The translations under genes and the position numbers were made by a program. DNA of 64,000 nt from Ichthyophis bannanicus (Eukaryota > Chordata > Amphibia > Gymnophiona > Ichthyophiidae), in the NCBI GenBank assembly GCA_033557465.1, contig CM066033.1:592998438-593062437 (forward strand). Direction: 5' to 3'. The notes beneath the pieces are model-generated. The model was not told where the DNA came from. It made no database searches and was given only the letters and a program-made list of their open reading frames with translations. Of this stretch, positions 40,723-50,722 are shown in pieces (the stretch's first letter is position 1; the number at the start of each line of letters is the position of its first letter).

Positions 40723-42150
40723 ATGTCTCGGTTTCCTGTTGTTCTTGTATCTGCTCTCTTCTACTCAAGTCTCATTACAGGAACTATCATCCGAATATGC
40801 ACGATTGGCTGGGCTAACTCCACAGGTGAAGTGTATCACTACCAAGAAATACCCCCACCTTTCCCGGAAGGAAAGGATCTGGTCATCCTGAGTTTCTGTT
40901 CGGTACAGGACAAGCCAGTGTTCTATTCATTAAACATCACACAAGTACAGTGGGAACCACCAGTTTCCACTTCTCTAGAAAGGACACAAGAATTGAGGGC
41001 ACGCCCAGAACGTTACTTTCTAGGTCCTCCTGCTTTGATTTTGTACAATATTTCCTGTCAGGACAAAGGTACCTGGAAAATAACTTATACATGGGTTGTG
41101 AGTGATCAACAGCACATCACTGAGACTTCATTGCTTTTGGATGTATCTTGTTTACGTACCACCCCTCATACCACCCCTCCCACCACTTCTGCTCCTCCTG
41201 TACTCTACCTTTCTGATATCCACCCATTTCAGGAAGGACATCCCTTTCAGATTAAATATGATGCACCACACGATGTTTTATATGATGTGGAATACCATTT
41301 TCTTACTTGGCATCTATTTCCCAAATTGTTTCTAGTTACTTACAAATATCCAAATTGCTCTCAGTTTGTTGCCAACCACATACAAATGCTCAATACTTGG
41401 TTTGATATGCAGTCAGTAACACTCAGAGCCAAGCAATTTCGACACAAGCGTGAATTAATTGATACAATTTTAGGTGGCACAGGGACTGCATTGGGTGCCC
41501 TTAATATAATTGATATAGAGGTGCTCCGTAATAAAAGGGGATCCACTGCTCAGCATGCTGCTGATGGTTTTACCTCACAACATATTATTAATGAAGCTTC
41601 CTCTAAACTGTCCAATGTAGTTGTAGATACCTTTGCTCTTATATCTCCCATTATAGAACAGAAAATTGTTACCTTAGCACATACAGAATATAGATTGGGA
41701 AAGCATATTTCCTGGGCTCTTGCCTGTGATCAAGTACAGATCAAGCTTATTACTATACTAAAGGAAATTCTGATCACTGCTAAGTTAGGACACTGGCCAC
41801 CATCTCTCATTCATATGGCTAGTACCAAAATACTGGAATTTGCTATAGCTCACCTTGATAGGTGGACAGTTAGTGTTCCCATTTGTTCACCACAAGGCTG
41901 CTCTATCTGTACTTTGATCCCATGGTCAGGACAACACACAGTTATTTATCCTATTGTTAATATTGGGGTGCAGTTTGATAATATGCTTATGTATCCTGTG
42001 GACCATCTCACATGGGTGCAGCCACTGGACAACACCTGGACTTCATTCAAGCCGATGGACCCCAGTTTGTGTGAGCAGACTACATTTCAGTTCAAGTGTC
42101 AACCTCACCAGTTTAAAGAGGCTGGAACAATTCCTCCTCTTGCTCCCTGA
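40723..42150 (+). pseudogene. ERV envelope, surface subunit and part of the transmembrane subunit
   Basis: 475 codons. Hydrophobic N-terminal signal (FPVVLVSALFYSSLITG), several N-x-S/T sites, and a furin-type site RHKR at residues 240-243 (41440-41451). This is followed by a Gly-rich, hydrophobic fusion-peptide-like stretch with ILGGTGTALGALN. I recall a similar motif in some uncharacterised vertebrate ERV-derived envelope proteins, but cannot name the family. No gammaretroviral immunosuppressive-domain motif is evident. The ORF ends at 42150 before any membrane anchor. The anchor lies in another frame downstream, so env is broken. Confidence 0.8.
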
Positions 42151-42188
42151 CTGTTAAGCTCTCATATTCCCTGACTACCTCACACAGT

Positions 42189-42809
42189 TTGTATTACCTT
42201 GGAGCTGGACACTTTTGTTTTCATCTGTTCTTTCCCCAGAATGTTTCTTTTTCGATTGCTCCCAGAATGCAGGACATTCGCCTTCCCAAGAACACTTTGT
42301 TGTACAGTTCAAACTATTTACCAAACAATACCTGGTGCAGTCATACACCACTGGTCTCCCTCACAATTAATGGGACAACTTATTCCACACCGCTGGTTAC
42401 CAATGACTCTATGGACATTCCAGACTTTATCTCATATGCTGTGCATCCCTTACCACTTGGCATGGGAGAAGAGACACTACATAAACTGCTCAACTTTACA
42501 GAACTCCATGCCTATATTGATCACCTTAAAACAACATCCACTGAAGTGAATCACACCATCGCTTATGAGAATGGACACATTCAACAAATTGTTGGACACT
42601 TGCTACAAGATGCTCATGTGTCTGTGTGGGAATTGTTATTTGGTTACTCACCTACTGCTGATCATGTCTTTAATGTTTTCATTCACCCTATTATTATTTT
42701 AACTGCTGTACAAATATTTCTATGCATTATCATAATTTTCCTGTGTTGTAAAATGAAACAAATGTACATATCCTTGCAGCACATGTCATACAGAAACAAA
42801 ACATTTTAA
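42189..42809 (+). pseudogene. ERV envelope, C-terminal part with membrane anchor (other frame)
   Basis: 206 codons in a frame different from the preceding env ORF. It has several potential N-glycosylation sites, a segment ending in a long hydrophobic stretch (FIHPIIILTAVQIFLCIIII) and a short Cys- and Lys-containing cytoplasmic tail. Most simply this is the end of the same envelope after a frameshift. Splicing cannot be excluded. Confidence 0.65.
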
Positions 42810-43298
42810 GGTAGTTACACTGAACTTCTCCAGCATCCACCCCTACATCCAGGCTAATTTGGCCAATTTGGCATTTCCTATTACACTGAATACAAGAGTC
42901 AGCTGCAGTCTAGTATTGCTTCCTATCTTCACTCATAGCATCCTGGTACCTTTTGGCTTTAGCCTCCTCAAAAATTCCTGCAGACCTTATGCACTGTTCA
43001 CTCTCTCTAAGACGGGCACGGAGGTAGCATATTGGGGTTCCCCCCCCCCCCCCCCAGTAGTGGCTGCTCTACCTAAGACATGGGGTTTGGACTCATAAGG
43101 AGACTTGTTTATCTCTAGAATACTAGAGACAGTACTGTGCAGGACAGGGGACTTGCTGGACATAGCAAGGTATTTAATACAGGAGGTATTAGACAAGCTG
43201 CCTACTATCATGTAATGGCAGCAGGGACAGGTACCACAGGCTTGCTTCCACCATTTCCAGGCACAAATAATAAATAAAAATAAAAAAGGTGTGGGAGA
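42810..43298 (+). other. ERV 3' non-coding region with polypurine tract
   Basis: Contains a poly-C run (43041-43056) and ends with an A/G-rich tract aaaaaaggtgtgggaga (43282-43298) directly before the 3' LTR, the expected place of the polypurine tract for plus-strand priming. No ORF of note. Confidence 0.65.
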
Positions 43299-43951
43299 TG
43301 GCAGCATACATTTCATGCAGCTTTGGACTCTGGTGACTTCAGTCTCCAAAGGTAATAGGACAGTTTACAGGATGAGATTAACTCTGACCCCCTGGTGATT
43401 TCAGTCTCCAAGGCCTGTCTGAAGCCCCTCCTTGCTAAATCAAGAATGGCAGACCTTAAAGGGAGTGGCTAGCAGATCTCAAGGGGAAGGGCTGGAGAGG
43501 ATTCAATTCACTATAAAGGACAGAAACACTCCCGCTCTCTCTCTCTCTTCCACTACACCTTGCCATGAGGCTCTGACCCACATGTTCTTACCTCTCTTCC
43601 ACCATTCATCGGACATGAAGGACAGGAGGCTCTGATAATCAATTCCCTTCACCCGTCCCCCGCTCTCTCTCCCTTGCCATGAGGCTCTAAACACATGTTC
43701 TTGCCTATCTCTCTCTCACACTTCACACATGCACATGCACATGCACACACAGTTTCATTGATGCACACTGAAACAGCTCTGTAACAATCACTATATACCT
43801 CTGTTCAATACCTATGTATTAAGCCTATTTCTACATAAAAAAACCTTTCTCCAAGCCACACCTGTTTGGTTGTTTTATTACAAGCCCCACTGCCTCTGTG
43901 AAGTGAAATGAACCCAGGGCCTACAGGAAAGTAACCTGACCAAATCTTACA
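43299..43951 (+). repeat. ERV 3' LTR
   Basis: 653 bp, beginning tggcagcatacatttcatgc and ending aaatcttaca. It lacks the 111-bp duplication of the 5' LTR and has a shorter CT run. TATA at 43512-43518. Followed by gattg, the target duplication. Confidence 0.9.
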
Positions 43952-44201
43952 GATTGCTCAGTGTATTTCCTTCGCCTATCAGAGTAAGAACCTTTCTCTG
44001 GAGGGCCATGTGACAGCTCACAATGTGAGAGCCATGGCAGCCTCAATGGCTCATCTTCACTCTGTGTCTATCGACGACATCTGTCGAGCAGCCACTTGGG
44101 CCTCGGTTCATACCTTTACAGCCCATTACTGCTTAGACAAGAGCTCCTGCCGGGATGCTTTGTTTGGTCAGGCTGTTCTCCAACACCTGTTCCATACCTA
44201 A
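43952..44201 (+). pseudogene. E4 tyrosine recombinase, C-terminal part after the ERV
   Basis: Resumes the enzyme with AQCISFAYQ-like sequence, then TAHNVRAMAASMAHLHSV (His-x-x-Arg catalytic helix), IDDICRAATWASVHTF and TAHYCLDK with the nucleophile Tyr. Ends LQHLFHT and TAA at 44199-44201. All four catalytic positions of a DIRS YR are present when both halves are considered. The ERV and one small upstream frameshift disrupt it. Confidence 0.88.
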
Positions 44202-44696
44202 TCAACTCCTACCCACTATCCCTGGTAGGATGCCAGAGATACATGGGGGGGAAGTGGAGCCCTCTTCAGGGACACACAACTTCTGGGGTCTCTCCCTGGC
44301 ACCTAAAGCTAGGGAGGCCCCATATGTGATGACTACATTCCTGCTTGTTCCTGGAGATAGCATAGTTACTCACCTGTAACAGGTGATCTCCGAGAATAGC
44401 AGGAATTTAGTCCTAACAACCCACCCACCTCCCCTAGGAGTTGTATCTCTCTATCTATCTCTTTCCTTTCCCTCTCTCTCTCTCTTTGTCTCAGCTTTAA
44501 AACTCAACTGGAGACAGACAGTTGGGAAAGGCGGGAAGGCAGCACCCAGGCACTGTGGAATGCTCCCAAAAGCTTTCTGATTGGACGCTGGGGAGCGTTC
44601 CTGCGCAGGCTCCGTCGGTACCGACGATACCCATATGTGAGGACTAAATTCCTGCTGTCCCCGGAGATCACCTGTTACAGGTGAGTAACTATGCTG
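44202..44696 (+). repeat. E4 3' UTR, ICR and right terminal repeat
   Basis: ICR at about 44318-44420: cattcctgcttgttcctgga (complement of the left terminus at 24426-24445) and then agcatagttactcacctgta (complement of the right terminus). The right terminal repeat (44421-44696) holds the leader block inverted and ends caggtgagtaactatgct. Textbook DIRS architecture. Confidence 0.85.
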
Positions 44697-45218
44697 TATC
44701 TGCGCTTCAGGGTGCAGGGTGCTCCCCTTCGGCCTCATGTCCACCACACAAATCTTTACGAAATGCCTCATCGTGGTCGCCGCCCGTCTCAGGCGTCAGG
44801 GCGTGCCGGTCTTTCCCTACCTCGACGACTGGCTCGTCACGGACTCCTCGGTCGAGGAAACCTGGCGAGCAATGTCGCGTGCAATCCTTCTGTTGGAGTT
44901 CTTGGTCAACTACCTAAATCTCACCTCGAGCCGGTGCAGGCACTCAAGTTCATCTGGGCACGCGTTGATACTCAGTAGACAACCGCCTTCTTGCCAGCAG
45001 ATCACACCGACTGCCTCCGAGCCCTGGCGGCCCAGGTCAAAAGCACTCCACGGGTCACAGCTCGGACCATGCTACGCCTCCTGAGCCACATGGCCTCTAC
45101 CGTGCATGTGGTCCCCCATGCCCGCCTGCACATGCAGACAGCTTCGTGGTGCCTCAGCACCCAATAGAGCCCGCCCCTCAGTCACCTCAGTGACCCTGTC
45201 AGGGTCCTTCCTGAGCTG
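44697..45218 (+). pseudogene. E5 reverse transcriptase, palm and thumb (after E4)
   Basis: Starts YLRFRVQG, then LPFGLMSTTQIFTKCLIVVA and VPVFPYLDDWLV with YLDD at 44818-44829. Following frames give the thumb region and MLRLLSHMASTVHVVPHARL. A small deletion or frameshift at about 44715 removes part of the usual HYQYRV segment. Continues the N-terminal half at 24423. Confidence 0.8.
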
Positions 45219-45670
45219 GTGGCAAAACCCCCGCAACCTCCTCCGGCGGTTGCCCTTCTAGGCCCCGCAGCACGATGTGGTGCTGATGACAGATGCTTCC
45301 CTGTTAGGGTGGGGAGCCCACTGTGGGCTGCTGTGCACGCAGTGGCAGTGGTCACCTCAGGAGTCTCAGCAATAGATAAACTTCCTCAAACTCCGGGCGA
45401 TTGGATGGGCCCTGAGGGCCTTCGAGGACCACCTCAAGGGGAGGTCGGTTCTCGTGCAGACAACTACGTGGCGATGTTCTATATCAACACGGAGGGAGGC
45501 ACGGGATCACGCTCCCTCTGTTGGGAAGCAGTCCTCATCTGCTCCTTCACTGTCCGATGGAAGATGTCCCTCAAGGCGACCTACCTTCTGGGTCAGGAGA
45601 ATGTCCTGGCGGACAGGCTCAGCAGAATCCTTTGCCCCCACGAATAGCGGCTGGATCCAGGGGTAGCAGG
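45219..45670 (+). pseudogene. E5 RNase H domain
   Basis: Frame fragments give VVLMTDASLLGWGAHC (first Asp), INFLKLRAIGWALRAFEDHL and AMFYINTEGGT. The end has the last block as LLGQENVLADRLSR. Two frameshifts and an in-frame stop. Order RT-RNase H-methyltransferase-like-YR as in E1 and E2. Confidence 0.78.
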
Positions 45671-46060
45671 CTGTTTCTTCGCTGGGGGACGCCGGCAATA
45701 GTCCTCTTCCCCAGTCCCCAGAACGCACAACTTCCCTGCTTTTGCTGCCTGGTACTGCACCCAAGCAGCGAGAGCCTGGATGCATTCCTTCTGGACTGGT
45801 CATCCAGCCTGCTCTATGCATTCCCTCCCTTCCCTCTCATTACGAGAACCCTTTTCAAGGCTCAGCGGGATCAGGCATCATTGATCCCCTAGCCCCCTTG
45901 TGGCCTCGGCAGCCTTGGTTCCCGCTTCTGCTCTGGCTTTCGACAGAGCCTCCTGTCTCCCTGGGCTATGTTCCGGGTCTGCTAACACAGGAGGAGGGGC
46001 GGGTACAATACCCGAACCTAGCCTCCTTATCCCTCATGGCCTGGCAGCTGAACGGGTTTC
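45671..46060 (+). pseudogene. E5 DAM-like methyltransferase segment
   Basis: AFLLDWSSSLLYAFPPFPLI in the frame at 45521-45892, then LAPLWPRQPWFPLLLWLS in the frame at 45742-46065. Same block as in E1, E2 and E4. Split by a frameshift. Confidence 0.5.
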
Positions 46061-46578
46061 CCTAGCTTCACTAGCTCTTCCAGAGGAGGTCAAAGTCCTC
46101 CTCACTTCGAGAAAGGATTCCACTAGACGAGCCTACGCCTTCAAGTGGAGGCGCTTCTCGGTCTGGTGCTCAGGGCTCCAGATCAACCCATTCTCATGCC
46201 CCATTCGATGGATCCTCCAGTAGATCCTCCATCTCTCGAAGGAAGGGCTGAAGTCGAATTCTGTCAGGGTACACTTGAGCGCCATCTCTGCCAACCACCT
46301 CCCCATTGAGGGAAAGCCCCTCTCGGGGCAACCATTAGTTTTCTACTTTCCAAGCCACCCATCCGTCCTCCTCTGTTGGAGTGGGACCTGAATGTGGTGC
46401 TCATGCAGCTCACCCATCCACCCTTCGAGCCGATGGTGATGTGCTCGCTCCGGCACCTGTCCTGGAAGGTGGCCTTCCTGGTGGCGCTGACCTCGGCCTG
46501 CCGAGTTAGTGAGCTCCAGGCTCTCATGGCTAATGCCCCTTACACCAGGTGCTATCGGAATAGGGTGGTCCTCCGTAC
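46061..46578 (+). pseudogene. E5 tyrosine recombinase, first part
   Basis: TSRKDSTRRAYAFKWRRFSV, then a stop (TAG at 46221-46223), LKSNSVRVHLSAISAN-like sequence, MEWDLNVVLMQLTHPPFEP, and WKVAFLVALTSACRVSELQA, in which the catalytic Arg is followed by V. It stops at VVLR, where the solo LTR inserted. Confidence 0.82.
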
Positions 46579-48136
46579 TGTCAGACGGCTGCCTGGGTGA
46601 GAATCTTCACAGTCTTGTCAAGTGCATATATCTATATGATTTGCAAGGTATTGTGGGCAATGTAGTTCATTCACACCAGACACAGCTGCTGACAATAATT
46701 TAGTTGTGCTCTTGGGTAAAGCCAATAAGATATTTATTTATGGGGTTATATCTCCCAACACAGATATGCTTGGTAGCACATAAATTAGGTTACTTGCTTT
46801 CAGTGTTAACTTGGAAAAACAAAGTTAAAATCAGGAAAACAACAAAATGAAAAGCCACAAAGCAAGAAACAAATTGTTCTTTTCAGGTTAATTTCTGATT
46901 ACTTCCCACATAGATACAGAAGTGATTCTCTCCTAGCTCACAAGCAATTAGGTAAGGCTTAATTGCTAGCAGTTACCAGCTGAAAATCCCCTTAGCTGGC
47001 TTGCCTTCCACTGTGTGGGTCAAATCCTGCTTCAGGAGCTTTTCTGAGTAGATTAAAGAACAAATTTGTATTTCTTTGTGATGGTTGCTGTACTTTATAA
47101 CAGAAAGTTACCAACAGAGTTTAGATAGAGAACAGTCCATATAAACAGGATCCTCATCTGCTATTATTCCCCCTTGTTCAACAAGCATGGGTTCAATATC
47201 ATGGATTGGCACAGATGAATCTCTCAATGGAACATTTTCAGGAGAATACTTGTTTCCCTGCTGTCTTTCAAGGTTATAGCTAGGGCATAGATCAGTGTTC
47301 ATACCTGAGCTTCCATTGCTGCTAGAGTTCCTCTCTATATAGCCTGGCCAGTATGTAGTCCAGTTCTTATGTCCAGCCTTCCAATCCAGATCCCTGGACA
47401 CTGGATCTCTCTTTACATACCTTCTGGCACAGGTCTTAGGGTCCCTTCCACGTGCAGCCGTCTCCCTCACAGGTAGCCTCTGGTGATTCCTAGCTCTGCA
47501 GCACCATTCCTCTGGCTTTCCCCAGTCCAATGGTGTATGCTGGCCCTTGGAATACCTCCCAGTATACGTACTGCTTTGGACTCTTCTAGACCTCTCAAAG
47601 GCTTTTCTCTTCCTTCTTCCAAAGGGTCTCTTTCCCTCTCTGTCCGTCCGGTTTGGCTTCTGCTTCTGATGATCCTTCAGATGAAACTGATGATCAAACT
47701 CAAGCTGATTCTCAGGATACTGAGGACAATTCTCTGGATATCCAAGGTGATCATGAAGATGGTCATCTGTAGAATAAACTCTACTTTTACCCTGCTTAGA
47801 TGAGTGCTCCTCCCTAACACAGTGCAGCTGTGCTGAATCAGGCCTTGCCCTTTGAGATGAGTGTTCCTTCCTAGCACAGCGCAGCTGTGCTGAATCAAGC
47901 CCTGCCCTTTGCAATGAGTGCTTGGGGATTACCTCATAGCCCTTTTGATTGAACACACGTTTTCTCACTTCAGCTCCTCTCATGGCTGTTGGAAACCTGG
48001 TGCATTCTGGGACTGGTAGTCTTTTATGGCAAAATTCTGTTTTCTCATTTCTACCAGCACTGACAGGTTGCTTGTTCAGAGACACTTCACCTTTTCTATA
48101 GCCCCTTCCTGAGCTATGATAAGCTTCCTTATCACA
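46579..48136 (-). mobile_element. Solo LTR (1558 bp) in E5 recombinase
   Basis: Sequence from tgtcagacgg to ttatcaca has TG...CA ends and is flanked by gtac (46575-46578, 48137-48140). Removing it restores VVLRTHPKFLPKVV. On the minus strand there is a TATA-like ttataaagtacag (about 47090-47103) and an AATAAA (about 46735), in the order expected of an LTR. No internal retroviral region is present. Family unknown. Confidence 0.75.
47108..48085 (-). CDS. ORF of 325 codons inside the solo LTR (unknown)
   Basis: Opens about 50 bp from the LTR's 5' end on the minus strand and ends just before the TATA-like box, so it would lie in U3. It is rich in Arg, Lys, Gln, Ser and Glu, with no membrane segment or known motif. 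It contains two 19-residue repeats (57-bp units, period from 47798 to 47855), each with SAQL and EEHSS/KEHSS. I do not recognise it. It could be an accessory gene or a chance ORF. The length in DNA of average composition makes chance less comfortable but possible. Confidence 0.35.
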   Translation of the reverse strand: MSLNKQPVSAGRNEKTEFCHKRLPVPECTRFPTAMRGAEVRKRVFNQKGYEVIPKHSLQRAGLDSAQLRCARKEHSSQRARPDSAQLHCVREEHSSKQGKSRVYSTDDHLHDHLGYPENCPQYPENQLEFDHQFHLKDHQKQKPNRTDREGKRPFGRRKRKAFERSRRVQSSTYTGRYSKGQHTPLDWGKPEEWCCRARNHQRLPVRETAARGRDPKTCARRYVKRDPVSRDLDWKAGHKNWTTYWPGYIERNSSSNGSSGMNTDLCPSYNLERQQGNKYSPENVPLRDSSVPIHDIEPMLVEQGGIIADEDPVYMDCSLSKLCW

Positions 48137-48614
48137 GTACCCACCCTAAATTCCTGCCTAAAGTCGTCTCGGATTTCCATCTTAATCAGGAGATAGTCCT
48201 GCTGACTTTCTTCCCGAGGCCCCATGTCAACCAGGCATTGGCTGCTCTCCACACTCTTGACTGCAGAAGGGCTCTCGCCTTCTACTTGCAGCGCACTCAG
48301 ACTCATCACAAGTCTGGCCGGCTCTTTGTGACCTACGATCCCAATAGACCGGGTGAGGCAGTTACCAAATGTACCCTCTCGGTTTGGGTGGCGGACTGAA
48401 TCACTTTCACTCACACAAAGGCGGGTGCCCCGCTGGATTGTCGAGTCACCGCACACGGAGTTTGGGCCAAGGCAGCCTCGGTGGCTTCACTGTGCTCCGT
48501 GCCCCAGATGGACATCTGCCGAGTAGCAACCTGGTCTTCCACGAATACATTCGCTGCTCACTACTGCCTGGAAAGGGAGTCCCGCCGGGACAGCGCCTTC
48601 GGCCAGGCTGTACT
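48137..48614 (+). pseudogene. E5 tyrosine recombinase, C-terminal part
   Basis: THPKFLPKVV-like start, HLNQEIVLLTFFPRPH, ALHTLDCRRALAFYLQRT-like sequence, then frame changes to the catalytic helix region (RVTAHGVWAKAASVASLCSV, with Trp where the HxxR Arg is expected) and DICRVATWSSTNTFAAHYCL with the nucleophile Tyr. The 3' end of CR1-B cuts it after SAFGQAVL. Confidence 0.78.
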
Positions 48615-48897
48615 AAAAACATAAGATATGCCATACTAGGTCAGACCAAGGTCCATCAAGCCCAGTATCCTGTTTCCAACAGTGGCTAATCTAGGTCATA
48701 CGTACCTAGCAGATTCCCAAAAAGACACAGGTTCCTCAATGCTTGTATTGGGTCAAGCATTGATATCCTGGGTCCCTTTTTAATAATGGTTTATGGACCT
48801 TTCCTCCAGGAACTTGTCCAAACCTTTTTTAAACCCAGCTACACTAAGAGCCTTTGCTAAATCCTCCAGTAACAAATTCCAGAGTTTGATTACATGT

Positions 48898-50640
48898 TTA
48901 ATAAAAGAAAATATTTTTTTCACTCGTCTTAAATAGTTTACCCTGTAGCTTCATTGCATGTCCCCTAGTCTTTCTATATTCTGATAACGTAAACAATTGA
49001 TCTACATTTACCCGTTCCACTCCGTTCATTAATTTATAGACCTCTATCATATCCCCCCTCAGCCGTCTCTTTTCCAGGTTAAAGAGCCCTAGCCTTTTTT
49101 CATAGGGGTATCCTTCCATCCCCTTTACCATTTTGGTGGCTCTTCTCTGAACCTTTTCTAATAACGCTATATCCTTTTTAAGATATGGCAACCAGAATTG
49201 CACACAATATTCAAGGTGCGGTCATACCATGGAATGATACAGAGGCATTATAATATCCTTTGTTTTATTTTCCATTCCTTTCCTTATGATACCTAGCATT
49301 CTATTTGCTCTCTTGGCCGCCGCTGCACACTGGGCGGAGGGCTTTAACATGTTATCCACAATGACGCCTAAATCTTTTTCCTGGGTGGTGGTTCCTAATG
49401 TGGAACCTTGCATCGTGCAACCATAGTTTTGGTTGTTCTACCCTTGGTGCATAACTTTGCACTTGTCTACATTACATGTCATCTGCCATTTTGATGCCCA
49501 GTCTTCCAATTTATCAAGATCCTCTTGCAATTTTCCAAAATCCTCATGGATTTTAACAACTTTAAATAGTTTTGTGTCTCTGCAAATTTGATATCCAAAC
49601 TCGTTATTCCCTTTTCCAGGTCATTTATGAATATGTCAAAAAGCAGCGGACCCAGCACAGATCCCTGGGGTACACCACTATTCACCTTTCTCCATTGGGA
49701 AAATTGGCCATTTAGCCCTACCCTCTGCTTTCTATCTTTTAACCAGTTCCTTATACACAATAGTACACTGCCTCCTATCCCATGACTCTTTAGTTTTGCC
49801 AAACGTCTCTGATGAGGGGCCTTGTCAAAGGCTTTCTGAAAGTCCAGATACACTATATCAACCAACTCACCTTTGTCTACCTGTTTATTCACACCTTCAA
49901 AAAATCATAACAGATTAGTAACACATGATCTTCCTTGTCTGAAGCCATGTTGGCTGTCTCCCATTAAGCCATGACTAGCTACATGTTCAGCAATTTTGTT
50001 CTTTATGATGGTTTCTACCATTTTTCCCGGTACTGATGTCAGGCTCACCGGTCTGTAGTTTCCTGGATCACCCCTGGAACCTTTTTTAAAAATTGGCGTT
50101 ACGTTCGCCATCCTCCAATCTTCAGGTATTACAGATGATTTTAATGATAGTTCATAAATTACTAATAGCAGGTCTTCTTTTCAGTTCTTTCAACACCCTT
50201 GGATGTATATCATCTGGTCCAGGTGATTTGCTACTCTTTAGTTTATCAAATAGTTGTAATACATCTTCCCGATGTATTGATATTTCCTTCAATTCTTCCG
50301 CACCTTTAAATACCACTTCAGTCATGGATAACATCCCTACATCTTCCTCAGTAAAGACCGAAGCAAAGAATTCATTCAGTCTCACCACTATCGCCTTGTC
50401 GCCTCTTAGTGCCCCTTTAACCCCTCTATCATCTAATGGACCAACTGACTCACAGGTTTTTTGCTACAAATGTACTTGAAAAAGTCTTTATTACATGTTT
50501 TTGCTTCCGCAGTAAGCATCTTCTCAAATTCTCCCTTTGCCTGCCTTATCAATGCCTTGCATTTAACTTGCCAGTGCTTGTGCTGTTTCCAGTTTTCATC
50601 ATTTGGCTTTTTTTTTTCCATTTCCTGAAAGATGCTTTTT
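48898..50640 (-). pseudogene. CR1-B reverse transcriptase (active site lost)
   Basis: Blocks as in CR1-A and CR1-C: SSKSPGPDDIHPRVLKELK, NYRPVSLTSVPGKMVETI, VYLDFQKAFDKAPHQRR and GVPQGSVLGPLLFDIFIND. At about 49575-49585 a base is missing where FADD should be, so the frame reads KFAETQ and the catalytic pair is lost. Further frameshifts follow at 49220 and 50150. Confidence 0.85.
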
Positions 50641-50722
50641 TGGCAACAGCCTCTCTGACCTCACCTTTAAACCATGCTGGCAGTTTTTTGGACTTCCTTC
50701 CACTTTTTTTAAAGCGTGGAAT

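Larger units (their letters stand above)
36383..43951 (+). mobile_element. Endogenous retrovirus in the E4 recombinase gene
   Basis: Complete provirus outline with LTRs at 36383-37163 and 43299-43951, primer-binding site, gag-like, protease-RT, integrase end, env and polypurine tract. Target-site duplication gattg at 36378-36382 and 43952-43956; LTRs begin TG and the 3' LTR ends CA. pol has a large internal deletion, gag and env are broken, so it is defective. The PBS is of the tRNA-Pro type seen in gammaretrovirus-like ERVs, but gag and env look unlike typical gammaretroviruses, so I leave the class open. Confidence 0.9.
24424..44696 (+). mobile_element. E4: DIRS element inserted in E5 RT, split by three L2s and an ERV
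   Basis: Left terminus tctccaggaacaagcaggaa at about 24426, leader split by L2-3, ORF1 26581-27667 and 33801-34554 split by L2-2, RT N-terminus 34624-34930, methyltransferase-like block 34930-35130, an L2 tail, YR 35442-36382 and 43952-44201 split by the ERV, 3' UTR, ICR and right terminus to 44696. The RT palm, YLDD and RNase H are absent, so this copy was already deleted and depended on other elements. Confidence 0.85.
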
